DNA of 48,615 bases, from assembly GCA_022601135.1 (NCBI GenBank), contig JAHZJB010000036.1, forward strand, positions 1-48,615, read 5' to 3'. The position numbers were made by a program, and so were the translations under genes. This DNA comes from Actinomycetes bacterium. Lineage in GTDB: Bacteria > Actinomycetota > Actinomycetes > Mycobacteriales > Mycobacteriaceae. Under the pieces are notes generated by a model. The model was given only the letters and a program-made list of their open reading frames with translations, searched no databases and had not been told where the DNA came from. Below, piece by piece: positions 27,371-36,614 of this stretch. The stretch's first letter is position 1. The number at the start of each line of letters is the position of its first letter.

Positions 27371-27452
27371 GCGCTTGCGCGAAGACCAGACAGCAGGGAT
27401 GAGGCTGTCGCTCGTAGTGCACAACTGAATGAAGACCTCCCAGTACCACTGA
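27367..27452 (+). other. Chain of three tiny ORFs between rpmJ and rpsM
   Basis: [11 protein letters not shown] (27367-27402) starts in ATGA overlap with the rpmJ stop; MRLSLVVHN (27399-27428) overlaps its end as ATGA; MKTSQYH (27429-27452) starts at the next base. The last TGA lies in the first arm of a small hairpin, TGAGGG-N7-CCCTCA (27450-27468). About 85 nt remain before rpsM. They may be translated leader peptides or chance. Confidence 0.3.
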
Positions 27453-27554
27453 GGGCACCCGGCCCTCACACACGTCCGGCACGGAGGCCGAACCCCACCT
27501 GCGAGTGGGAACGGACTGGGATCAGACCTCCGCAGAACACGAGGAATGGCACAC

Positions 27555-27929
27555 ATGGCTCGACTTATGGGCGTCGATCTCCCGCGCGACAAGCGCATGG
27601 AGGTCGCGCTGACTTACATCTACGGCGTCGGCCGCACCCGCTCCCAGGAAATTTTGGATGCCACCGGCATCAGCCGGGAGTTGCGCACCAAGGATCTGAC
27701 CGACGATCAGGTGGTCCAATTGCGCGACTACATCGAGGGCAACCTCAGGGTGGAGGGCGATCTGCGCCGGGAGGTGCAAGCCGACATCCGCCGCAAGATC
27801 GAGATCGGCTGCTACCAAGGTCTGCGGCATCGCCGGGGCCTGCCGGTGCGCGGCCAGCGAACCAAGACCAATGCGCGGACCCGCAAGGGACCCAAGCGCA
27901 CCATCGCCGGCAAGAAGAAGGCCAGGTAA
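27555..27929 (+). CDS. rpsM: 30S ribosomal protein S13
   Basis: S13 of 124 residues, contacting tRNA and the large subunit at the head of 30S. It starts [20 protein letters not shown] and ends with the basic tail [19 protein letters not shown]. The ATG at 27555 gives the standard start; an in-frame ATG at 27546 would add three residues and sits too close to GAGGA. Confidence 0.95.
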   Translation: MARLMGVDLPRDKRMEVALTYIYGVGRTRSQEILDATGISRELRTKDLTDDQVVQLRDYIEGNLRVEGDLRREVQADIRRKIEIGCYQGLRHRRGLPVRGQRTKTNARTRKGPKRTIAGKKKAR

Positions 27930-27935
27930 CCCCCG

Positions 27936-28361
27936 ATGGCAACAGCGAAGAAATCAGCGGCTAGCCCCAAGAAGGGGCAGCGGACCCAGAAAATGCGCCG
28001 TCGGGAGAAGAAGAACGTCCCGCACGGTGCTGCGCACATCAAGAGCACCTTCAACAACACGATCGTGACGATCACCGATCCGCTGGGCAACGTCATCGCC
28101 TGGGCGTCCTCCGGACACGTCGGCTTCAAGGGTTCGCGTAAGTCGACCCCGTTCGCCGCGCAGCTGGCCGCCGAGAACGCAGCGCGCAAGGCACAGGAAC
28201 ACGGTGTCAAGAAGGTCGACGTCTTCGTCAAGGGCCCGGGCTCGGGCCGCGAGACCGCGATCCGTTCGTTGCAGGCCGCCGGACTCGAGGTCGGCGCCAT
28301 TTCCGATGTCACCCCCCAGCCGCACAACGGCTGCCGTCCGCCCAAGCGGCGCCGGGTCTAG
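27936..28361 (+). CDS. rpsK: 30S ribosomal protein S11
   Basis: S11 of 141 residues, on the platform of the small subunit. [22 protein letters not shown] and the C-terminal [19 protein letters not shown] are universal. It follows rpsM by six bases. Confidence 0.96.
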   Translation: MATAKKSAASPKKGQRTQKMRRREKKNVPHGAAHIKSTFNNTIVTITDPLGNVIAWASSGHVGFKGSRKSTPFAAQLAAENAARKAQEHGVKKVDVFVKGPGSGRETAIRSLQAAGLEVGAISDVTPQPHNGCRPPKRRRV

Positions 28362-28385
28362 CGGAGTCAGGAGAGGATACAGACA

Positions 28386-28991
28386 ATGGCTCGTTACACC
28401 GGACCCGTCACCCGCAAGTCCCGTCGGCTCGGCGTCGACCTGGTCGGCGGAGATCAGTCCTTCGAGAAGCGCCCCTATCCGCCCGGTCAGCACGGCCGCG
28501 CGCGGATCAAGGAGAGCGAGTACCGCCAGCAGCTGCAGGAGAAGCAGAAGGCGCGCTTCTCCTACGGCGTGATGGAGAAGCAGTTCCGCCGCTACTACGA
28601 GGAAGCCAACCGTCAACCCGGCAAGACGGGCGACAACCTGCTGCGCATCCTGGAGAGCCGGCTGGACAACGTCGTGTATCGCGCCGGCCTGGCCCGCACC
28701 CGCCGCATGGCGCGCCAGTTGGTGAGCCATGGGCACTTCACCGTCAACGGCGTGAAGGTAGACATCCCGAGCTACCGGGTGTCGCAGTACGACATCATCG
28801 ACATCAAGGAGAAGTCGATCAACACGCCGCCGTTCGAGCTCGCTCGGGCCAGCGCCGGCGAGCGGCCGATCCCGGCATGGCTGCAGGTCGTGGGCGAGCG
28901 TCAGCGCATTCTCGTGCACCAGCTGCCCGAGCGCGCGCAGATCGATATCCCGCTCACCGAGCAGCTGATCGTCGAGCTCTACTCCAAGTAA
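28386..28991 (+). CDS. rpsD: 30S ribosomal protein S4
   Basis: S4 of 201 residues, a primary 16S rRNA-binding and assembly-initiating protein. ARYTGPVTRKSRRLGVDL, the S4 RNA-binding domain (RLDNVVYRAGLARTRRMARQLVSHGHFTVNG) and the C-terminal LTEQLIVELYSK are visible. It ends in tandem stop codons. AGGAGAGGA precedes the ATG. In E. coli S4 represses the alpha operon; no matching leader structure was identified here. Confidence 0.96.
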   Translation: MARYTGPVTRKSRRLGVDLVGGDQSFEKRPYPPGQHGRARIKESEYRQQLQEKQKARFSYGVMEKQFRRYYEEANRQPGKTGDNLLRILESRLDNVVYRAGLARTRRMARQLVSHGHFTVNGVKVDIPSYRVSQYDIIDIKEKSINTPPFELARASAGERPIPAWLQVVGERQRILVHQLPERAQIDIPLTEQLIVELYSK

Positions 28992-29034
28992 TAACCGTCC
29001 GAAGTTTCGCTGCCCGCGAGACAGGACAACCTAA

Positions 29035-30138
<1,104 letters not shown>

Positions 30139-30227
30139 CAGGGGCCATATCCGCCCAGCTTCGCCCGCTTGAAATCCGTCCCGGCCCTACCTGACACGGG
30201 GGTCGGCCCCGAAAAGGAGTAGTCACC

Positions 30228-30251
30228 ATGGCTGGAGTTTCACATGCCTAA
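30228..30251 (+). other. Possible 7-codon leader ORF overlapping rplQ
   Basis: ATG at 30228 has an ideal ribosome binding site (AGGAG at 30215-30219, 8-nt spacing) and encodes MAGVSHA before a TAA (30249-30251) that overlaps the first codons of rplQ in another frame. The rplQ ATG itself (30244) has only GGAG at 30234-30237. Either coupling or a small insertion that moved rplQ away from its original binding site. Confidence 0.4.
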
Positions 30252-30720
30252 GCCAACCAAAGGCCCCCGCCTCGGCGGGTCGTCCTCGCACCAGAAGGCA
30301 CTGTTGGCCAACTTGGCCACCTCGCTGTTCGAGCATGGCCGCATCAAGACAACCGAGCCCAAGGCACGGGCGTTGCGTCCGTACGCGGAGAAGCTCATCA
30401 CGCATGCCAGGAAGGGCACGCTGCACAACCGGCGCGAGGTGATGAAGAAGATCCGCGACAAGGATGTCGTGCACATCCTGTTCGCTGAGATCGGCCCGTT
30501 CTTCGCCGACCGCGACGGCGGCTATACCCGCATCATCAAGGTTGAGAACCGTAAGGGCGACAACGCGCCGATGGCCGTCATCGAGCTGGTTCGGGAGAAG
30601 ACGGTGACCTCGGAAGCCGACCGGGCACGTCGGGTTGCCTCGACGAAGGCCAAGCAACCTCAGCCAGCGGCCGAGGCGGCCCAGGAAGCAGTTGACGCCG
30701 AGGATGCCGACAAGTCCTAG
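30244..30720 (+). CDS. rplQ: 50S ribosomal protein L17
   Basis: L17 of 158 residues. [49 protein letters not shown] and the [21 protein letters not shown] segment are characteristic. The Ala/Glu-rich C-terminal tail (residues ~125-158) is typical of mycobacteria. The strongest nearby ribosome binding site points to a 7-codon frame rather than to this ATG. Confidence 0.95.
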   Translation: MPKPTKGPRLGGSSSHQKALLANLATSLFEHGRIKTTEPKARALRPYAEKLITHARKGTLHNRREVMKKIRDKDVVHILFAEIGPFFADRDGGYTRIIKVENRKGDNAPMAVIELVREKTVTSEADRARRVASTKAKQPQPAAEAAQEAVDAEDADKS

Positions 30721-30722
30721 CG

Positions 30723-30747
30723 ACATGAACGACCGCACATGAACGAC
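30723..30747. repeat. 11-bp direct repeat at the truA start
   Basis: ACATGAACGAC occurs at 30723-30733 and 30737-30747. Both copies contain an ATG; the second is the truA start. The first opens MNDRT and stops in ATGA overlap with the second. Confidence 0.7.
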
Positions 30748-31626
30748 ACGGTGCCCGCCATCGACTGCGATGGCGGGCATGTTCGTCTCCGGCTCGACCT
30801 CGCCTACGACGGAACCGAATTCTCCGGTTGGGCGGCCCAGACCGGCCGGCGTACAGTTTCCGGCGTCGTCGAAACCGCGTTGTCCACCATATTTCGGGTG
30901 CCCGTACAACTGCGCGCGGCCGGCCGGACCGACTCCGGGGTCCATGCCACCGGACAGGTCGCCCAGGTAGACATCCCGGTCGACGCCGTGCCCCTCGGCT
31001 ACCCGCGGACCCGACGCGAGGGGGAAAGCGAGTTCGGTCCGCTGGTGCGCCGACTCGGAAAAATGTTGACCGAGGATGTTCGGGTCCTCCAGATCACCCG
31101 TGCGGCACCCGGCTTCGACGCGCGGTTCTCCGCTTTGCGCCGCCACTACGTCTATCGGTTGTCGACGGCTCCGTACGGCGTCGAACCGTGCGACGCGCGC
31201 TTCGTCGTGGCCTGGCCGCGTCCCCTGGACGTCGACGCCATGGCCGCGGCCGCCCAGGGACTGCTGGGGTTGCATGATTTCGCCGCGTTCTGTCGGCATC
31301 GGGACGGTGCCACGACCATCCGGGAGTTGCAGCGGCTGGAGTGTCGCCGCGACGGGCACCGGATCGCGGTGGATGTCAGCGCCGATGCGTTCTGCTGGAA
31401 CATGGTGCGGTCCCTGGTGGGGGCGTTGCTCGCGGTCGGCGAACACCGCCGGAACGTAGCCTGGTGCGCGGCACTGCTGACCGCGACGCGACGGTCCAGC
31501 GACTTCGCCGCGGCCCCGGCGCGGGGCCTGACTCTGGTCGGGGTGGACTACCCTCCCGACGGCGAACTCGCTGCGCGCAACCTCACCACCCGGGACGTGC
31601 GAACTCCCGACGAGGTCGATCGGTGA
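30739..31626 (+). CDS. truA: tRNA pseudouridine synthase A
   Basis: 295 residues, modifying uridines 38-40 of the tRNA anticodon arm. The catalytic Asp is in [17 protein letters not shown], preceded by [16 protein letters not shown] and followed by [13 protein letters not shown]. The ATG at 30739 lies in the second copy of an 11-bp direct repeat; a five-codon frame starting in the first copy ends in ATGA overlap with it. Terminal gene of the alpha cluster, converging on the cutinase genes. Confidence 0.94.
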   Translation: MNDTVPAIDCDGGHVRLRLDLAYDGTEFSGWAAQTGRRTVSGVVETALSTIFRVPVQLRAAGRTDSGVHATGQVAQVDIPVDAVPLGYPRTRREGESEFGPLVRRLGKMLTEDVRVLQITRAAPGFDARFSALRRHYVYRLSTAPYGVEPCDARFVVAWPRPLDVDAMAAAAQGLLGLHDFAAFCRHRDGATTIRELQRLECRRDGHRIAVDVSADAFCWNMVRSLVGALLAVGEHRRNVAWCAALLTATRRSSDFAAAPARGLTLVGVDYPPDGELAARNLTTRDVRTPDEVDR

Positions 31627-31630
31627 CGGC

Positions 31631-32296
31631 TCAGAGTCGTGCAGCGACGAAATCGGCCGCCTGGTTGACCATCCCGCCGTTGATGTAGGCCGACGCCAGG
31701 TGGTCGGACCAGTAGTCTTGCCAGTTCTCCGGGTCGGTCGGGTTGCAGATCGGATCGTCGCCGTGGCACAGCTCGATGATCCGGTCGCGCAGCACCGGGT
31801 TGGTGAAGTTGGCGATCGGGCCGACCCACTGGCTGCCGTTGCCGAACAGCGCCACCGCCGCGATGTGCTGGTCGGCGCCGGACGGCAGTGGATTCTCGAA
31901 GCCGAACGCTGCGATCGGAACCGCCACCACGATGTCGGTCACCGCTGCGCCCAGCGAGTAGCCGCCCAGCACCAACCTGGTGTCGGGGCAGTTGGCCGCC
32001 ATGTACTGGACGCGTCTGCTCATGTCGTTGGCGCCCTCGTCGACCTCGGTGTCGGCCGGATAGTTCACCGCGTACAGGTTGATGTTCTTGCCCGTCTTGT
32101 TGCGCAACTGGCTGATCAGCGCGTTGCCGATCTGCCCGGCGCCGGGCGCCTCAATGCGGCCGCGGGCGAAGATCAGCTCCGCCTGAGGGCAGGCGGCGGA
32201 GGCGACGGGGAGAATCGTGGCCCCCCCCGGTACCGCCGCAGGGGTGACCAGTGCTGCTGCGGCCAGAACCACCGCGACCGTCAATTTGCGAATCAC
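31631..32296 (-). CDS. Cutinase-like secreted serine esterase
   Basis: 221 residues with a signal peptide (about residues 1-35, ending before CPQAELIFARG). The alpha/beta-hydrolase triad can be placed: Ser114 in GGYSLGAAV, Asp181 in CHGDDPIC and His199 in SDHLASAY, with the flanking cysteines. The usual FARGTxEPPG segment reads FARGRIEAPG. Mycobacterial cutinase-like proteins hydrolyse lipid esters or polysorbates at the cell surface. First of three homologues in a row; corresponds in position to cut4/cut3 of M. tuberculosis. Confidence 0.9.
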   Translation of the reverse strand: MIRKLTVAVVLAAAALVTPAAVPGGATILPVASAACPQAELIFARGRIEAPGAGQIGNALISQLRNKTGKNINLYAVNYPADTEVDEGANDMSRRVQYMAANCPDTRLVLGGYSLGAAVTDIVVAVPIAAFGFENPLPSGADQHIAAVALFGNGSQWVGPIANFTNPVLRDRIIELCHGDDPICNPTDPENWQDYWSDHLASAYINGGMVNQAADFVAARL

Positions 32297-32338
32297 CCGG
32301 CCGATAATAGCGACAGCGGGTGATCTGTGCTGTGGAAG

Positions 32339-33010
32339 TCAGATCCGCCCGGCCACGAATGCGGCAGCCTGGTTGACGAACGCCCCGGATTCGTAGTTCG
32401 TGTGTGCGAAAGGGTTTCGGCCGCCCGAGCAAATCGGGTCGCCGTCGGCGCAGAGATCGATCGCCTTGCCGGCGAATGAGCCGGTGGCGGAAACGGGATT
32501 GCCGAACTTCGTGGCCGGATTTCCGAAGACGGCGACCGCCGCGACATTGCCGTTGAGGCTGCCGGGCAGCGGCGGGGCAGATCCGATGTTGCCCACTTTG
32601 TTCCCCAGGGGTGGCACGCCTGCCAACATGTCGACGACCGCGGCGCCTTGCGAGTAACCGCCGAGCACGATCCGGGTGCCGGGGCACTGCTGGGCCATCG
32701 TTGCGATGCGGTTCGTGGCGTCGGCCGCTCCGTCGGCGGTGTGGAGGAAGTCATAACTGGCGGGATAGTTGACGCCGTAGGTTCCGACGGAGCGCCCTCC
32801 GAGTTGCGGTGCAAGCGAGTTTGCGAATGCCTGGCCAACCCGGCCGACACCGGGGGCCTCGCTCGTCCCCCGGGCGAATATCACTTCCACGTCGGGACAA
32901 GGTTGGGCGGTGGCCGTGGTGACAGGCATCACGAGAGTGGCTGCGATCGGAATGGCCGCGGCGGTGCAGAATGCCAGCCGGATTCGGCGACTCAATCGGT
33001 GAGAAGTCAC
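32339..33010 (-). CDS. Cutinase-like secreted serine esterase
   Basis: 223 residues: signal peptide to about residue 36 (cleavage after TATAQ), then CPDVEVIFARGTSEAPGVGRVG. Complete triad: Ser120 (GGYSQGAAV), Asp191 (CADGDPIC), His203 (FAHTNY). It closely resembles the broken third copy upstream, more than the first copy. The three genes point the same way and may be one transcription unit. Confidence 0.91.
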   Translation of the reverse strand: MTSHRLSRRIRLAFCTAAAIPIAATLVMPVTTATAQPCPDVEVIFARGTSEAPGVGRVGQAFANSLAPQLGGRSVGTYGVNYPASYDFLHTADGAADATNRIATMAQQCPGTRIVLGGYSQGAAVVDMLAGVPPLGNKVGNIGSAPPLPGSLNGNVAAVAVFGNPATKFGNPVSATGSFAGKAIDLCADGDPICSGGRNPFAHTNYESGAFVNQAAAFVAGRI

Positions 33011-33034
33011 AAGATACCGTAACGCATGGGCGGG

Positions 33035-33724
33035 TTACACCAGTCGCGCGGCGAAAGCGGCGGCTTGGCCCGTCAGAGCACCGACGTAGGCGCTGTGCGC
33101 GGCGATGTCGGTACCGTCGGGATAGCACACGGGGTCATTGACAGTGCACAGGTCGATGGAGCGTGACCCCTAGACCGGGCTGACGGTCAACGGCAAGCCC
33201 ACCTTCGCCGTGGGGTTGCCGAACACCGCGATGGCGGCCACGAAATCGGGGGCGTTAGGCGGCAGCGGGTTGTTGAACCCGATGGCCGGGAACGGCACGG
33301 CGGCGATGACGTCGATCACCGCGGCGCCCTGCGAATAGCCGCCGAGTACCAGCCTGGTGCCCGGACAGTTGGCCATCATGTACTGGATGTGCGCGCTGGC
33401 GTCATTGGCGCCGCCGGCGGCCGCGAGGAAGTCGAAGGTGGCCGGGTAGTTGACGGCGTAGGCGCCGACGGACCGGCCTCCGACCTGACCACGCAGCGAG
33501 TCGACGAACGCCTGGCCGACCCGGCCGAGGCCGGGTGGCTCGTCGGTGCCGCGGGCGAAGACGACCTCTATGTCCGGACAGCCTTGCGCGTGCGCGGTCG
33601 GCGCGGTTGCCGGGCTGGTGAACGCCGGCGCGAGGAGCAAGACGGTGGCGGCGAGCACCGCTACCGCGATTGACGGGATTCGGGTAATCCGGCGGGCATC
33701 AGGGTCGGTCTTCACCCTAGTCAT
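33035..33724 (-). pseudogene. Cutinase-like gene interrupted by an in-frame amber codon
   Basis: The frame from 33724 encodes a signal peptide, CPDIEVVFARGTDEPPGLGRVG and Ser131 in GGYSQGAAV, but stops at a TAG at 33172-33170 (codon 185). Reading on in the same frame gives GSRSIDLCTVNDPVCYPDG and then DIAAHSAYVGALTGQAAAFA, the normal cutinase C-terminus with Asp197 and His210, to a TAA at 33037-33035. Without read-through the product lacks two of three catalytic residues and cannot be an esterase. A single base change explains it; sequencing error is possible. Confidence 0.85.
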
Positions 33725-33820
33725 GCTAGAGGGCGATCAGCTGTCGCGGGTTGAGTGGTCCGCGTAGTCGGTCAGGACCGGTGGCGTGTCGGCGCCTGTC
33801 GAGAGCGCCGCTCCAGCACG

Positions 33821-33849
33821 TGAACCGTACCCGTCCGTGGCGCCGTTAC
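33821..33849 (+). promoter_or_regulatory. Weak ECF-type promoter candidate for eccB4
   Basis: TGAACC (33821-33826), 17-nt spacer and CGTTAC (33844-33849) resemble an ECF sigma promoter but the -35 has one mismatch. The predicted start would fall just before the ribosome binding site GGAGGGGGAG (33856-33865). Confidence 0.3.
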
Positions 33850-33872
33850 GCTGGTGGAGGGGGAGTGAGCTG

Positions 33873-35291
33873 TTGCAACCGACTACGCGCCTGCACGTCA
33901 GTGGGTACCGGTTTTTGGTACGCCGGATGGAACATGCGTTGGTGCGCGGCGACCCGCGGATGCTCGATGACCCGCTTCGAGCGCAATCGATTTCGCTGGC
34001 GGCGGGCGCGGTGCTGACGGCCGTCGCCGTCACGGTCTGCGCCGTCCTGGCGATGGTGAAACCCGGCGGTGACATCGGGGATGCCCCGATCGTGGTGGTA
34101 GGCAATACCGGTGCCGTGTACGTCAGCGTGGGTGACGTGGTGCATCCGGTCTTCAACCTGACTTCGGCTCGATTGATTGCGGGGATGCCGGCCGATCCAC
34201 GCACCATCGGCCAGCGAGCGGTCGACAACGCTCACCGTGGGCCGCGCCTGGGCATTCCCGGCGCACCGGAGCATATCTCGACCCCGCTCGCGGCCGGGGA
34301 ATCAGGCTGGACGGTATGTGACGACGCCCGCGGTGAAACCCTGGTCATCGCCGGTGAGATCGATTCCAGCGCAGCGAAACTCGGGCCCGGGGTCCTGGTG
34401 AGGTCGCGCGAAGGAGGTGCCGGCGCGACCTTCCTGCTCTACGACGGCCGACGCGCCCGGGTGGATCTGCGGCACCCCGCGGTAACACGCGCGTTGCGTC
34501 TCGACGGAGCCGCGCCGCAGTTGATTTCGACGACGGTTCTGTCGGCGATCCCGGAAGCCCCGCAGATCGCGCCACCGCACATTCCCGAAGCCGGCTCGCA
34601 TGGGCCCGGGCCGCTGCGCGAGTACCCGGTGGGCAGCGTGTTGAAGGTTCGGCAAGCGAACGCCGGCCCGGATGATGCGGAGGACCTTTTCGTCGTTCTC
34701 CCCGACGGTGTGCAGCGCATCGGCGAGGTCACCGCAGACCTGATCCGTTACACCGATTCTCGGGTGGGCGAGCAGATCCCGACGGTTCCGCCCGACCTCA
34801 TCGGTGCTCTGCCGGTCCTCGATACATTGCCCGTCGGCACGTTTCCCGACCGTCACGGCCTGGAACAGGTTGCCGTCGTCTGTGCGCGCTGGAAGGCACC
34901 TCCGGACGGAGACGACTCGGCCACCACGATCCTGGTCGGGGACGCCTGGCCGGTGATCAGCCGGCCGGTCGCGCTGGCACAGGCAGACGGGGACGGGCCT
35001 GCTGTCGATGCCGTGTCGGTTCCCGCGGGACGCAGTGCGTTCGCTCGTTCGGTCGGGCTCACGGGTGGCGCCCAGAGCGCCGGATCGATGTTTCTGGTGA
35101 CCGATGCGGGCGTGCGCTACGGAATCCGGGACCGCGAAGCGGCCGCCAGTCTCGGCCTGCCGGACCCCGCGCAGCCGGCGCCTTGGCCGGTGCTCTCGGC
35201 GCTACCGCACGGACCCGAACTCAGCCGCAAAGACGCTTCAGTCCCCCGGGACGGCCTCGTCGCGTTGCCGCACACGTCGCACCCACGCTGA
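33873..35291 (+). CDS. eccB4: ESX-4 type VII secretion core protein EccB4
   Basis: 472 residues: short cytosolic N-terminus with the family motif LHVSGYRFLVRRMEHALVRGD, one membrane helix at about 43-63, and a large periplasmic domain (SARLIAG, RGPRLGIPGAP, the VLPDGVQRIGEVTADLIR segment). EccB is part of the inner-membrane secretion complex. The TTG at 33873 is chosen because GGAGGGGGAG is 7 nt upstream and the length matches the ~470 residues of M. tuberculosis EccB4; GTG at 33786 would add 29 residues unlike the family. Its 3' end overlaps the convergent mycP4 gene by 54 bp. Confidence 0.93.
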   Translation: MQPTTRLHVSGYRFLVRRMEHALVRGDPRMLDDPLRAQSISLAAGAVLTAVAVTVCAVLAMVKPGGDIGDAPIVVVGNTGAVYVSVGDVVHPVFNLTSARLIAGMPADPRTIGQRAVDNAHRGPRLGIPGAPEHISTPLAAGESGWTVCDDARGETLVIAGEIDSSAAKLGPGVLVRSREGGAGATFLLYDGRRARVDLRHPAVTRALRLDGAAPQLISTTVLSAIPEAPQIAPPHIPEAGSHGPGPLREYPVGSVLKVRQANAGPDDAEDLFVVLPDGVQRIGEVTADLIRYTDSRVGEQIPTVPPDLIGALPVLDTLPVGTFPDRHGLEQVAVVCARWKAPPDGDDSATTILVGDAWPVISRPVALAQADGDGPAVDAVSVPAGRSAFARSVGLTGGAQSAGSMFLVTDAGVRYGIRDREAAASLGLPDPAQPAPWPVLSALPHGPELSRKDASVPRDGLVALPHTSHPR

Positions 35292-36614
35292 CGCGACCAG
35301 GATCGAGGCCGCCAGGGCGAGGCAGATGGCGGCCCCCTGCACAGCAGTCCTTTCGGTCCTTTGCTCGGCCACCGCCTGGGCGGTTTCCGCTTCGCTCTCG
35401 ATCGGGGGCACCGAAGGCCGGCGGAGTTTGGTGGAGCCCGGGTCGCTGACCGCGGCGAGTGCGTCGACCGTGCCGCGTCCCACTGCGGCATCCCATCCGC
35501 CCGGCGGGTGGTGGGCCGTGTCCTCCAGACGCTCCATGACCTGACGGGCCGTCAACTCGGGGGACCGGGCGCGGACCAGGGCGGCGATCGCGCTCACCAC
35601 CGCCGCCGCATAGCTGGTACCCGAAATGGCTGCCCCGCCCGGCCTGCTACTCACCAGACCGTCCTCGGCCGGCGCGAGCGAGACAATCCCCTCGCCCGGC
35701 GCCGCCACGTCCACCCAGGGTCCGGCGAGGCTGAACCTCGAAGCGGTGCCGCCGGGGCCGACTGAACCGACGGTGAGGACGTAGTCGTCGTACCACGCCG
35801 GGCTCACCAGCACGGTGACATCGTCCCAACTGGCGCGGTCGGGGCGGTTGTGGCCCGGACACTGGCCGTGGCCATCGACGTTGCCGGCCGCCGTCACGAC
35901 GACAACGTTCTTGACGTCCACGGCGTAGGCGAGGGCCGCCCCCAGCGCGCGGTCGTCGAGTTCGGCGTCGGCGGGCACGCATGCCACCGACGAGATGTTG
36001 ATGACGGTGGCGCCGAGGTCGGCTGCAGTCCGCACCGCTCTTGCCAGCGTTTCGACATCGCCGAAACCAGACGCCGCGGGCTCGTCGACTGCACGGAACT
36101 TATTGCTGGACTGCCGGATTGCCAGAATGCTCACATCGGGGGCGATACCGGTGAATACCTGCCTGTCAGCAGTCGCGTTGGCATCGGGGGAATCTCGCGC
36201 GGCGCCGATGATCCCGGCAAGGATGGTGCCGTGGCCGTCGCAGTCGGCTGTACCGTCGTGTGTCGAGACGTAGTCGCCGCCGGGTACCAGATGCGGCAGC
36301 AGCCGATGACGGGCTACGCCGGTGTCGATCACGGCGACCGTCTGGCCGGCTCCCCGGCTCAACGCCCACACCGCGGGAAAATCCATGCCCACCAGCTGGC
36401 CGGGGTCAGCAGGCGCCGGTGAACCTGGGGGCGCGGCGACGCAGTCGTCGTGTTGTGCGGTGGGCCGCGAGGGGGTGGGCGGACCTGCCGCGGGCAGCCA
36501 TGAGTCGTCCGGCGGTGGCGGCGTCACCGCGGCGGCAGAGGGCGCGGCCCACATGGGCCCCGCGGCGAGCACTGTCACGATCAGCAAGCGGCTCGTCCGG
36601 GCGGCCGGCCTCAC
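35238..36614 (-). CDS. mycP4: ESX-4 mycosin, subtilisin-like serine protease
   Basis: 458 residues with a signal peptide (about 1-28), a subtilase domain and one C-terminal membrane helix (about 428-448) followed by a basic tail. Triad: Asp97 in VAVIDTGVA, His128 in DGHGTILAG, Ser334 in ISGTSYAAA. Mycosins cap and stabilise the ESX membrane complex from the periplasm and cleave some substrates. The GTG at 36614 overlaps the eccD4 stop (GTGA), so the two are coupled; the frame is open far upstream only as a shadow of eccD4. Confidence 0.93.
   Translation of the reverse strand: MRPAARTSRLLIVTVLAAGPMWAAPSAAAVTPPPPDDSWLPAAGPPTPSRPTAQHDDCVAAPPGSPAPADPGQLVGMDFPAVWALSRGAGQTVAVIDTGVARHRLLPHLVPGGDYVSTHDGTADCDGHGTILAGIIGAARDSPDANATADRQVFTGIAPDVSILAIRQSSNKFRAVDEPAASGFGDVETLARAVRTAADLGATVINISSVACVPADAELDDRALGAALAYAVDVKNVVVVTAAGNVDGHGQCPGHNRPDRASWDDVTVLVSPAWYDDYVLTVGSVGPGGTASRFSLAGPWVDVAAPGEGIVSLAPAEDGLVSSRPGGAAISGTSYAAAVVSAIAALVRARSPELTARQVMERLEDTAHHPPGGWDAAVGRGTVDALAAVSDPGSTKLRRPSVPPIESEAETAQAVAEQRTERTAVQGAAICLALAASILVASAWVRRVRQRDEAVPGD

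Noticed and set aside
27371..27554. S4-binding pseudoknot leader like that of the E. coli alpha operon
   Set aside because: I could only see simple hairpins and could not trace the pseudoknot pairing.
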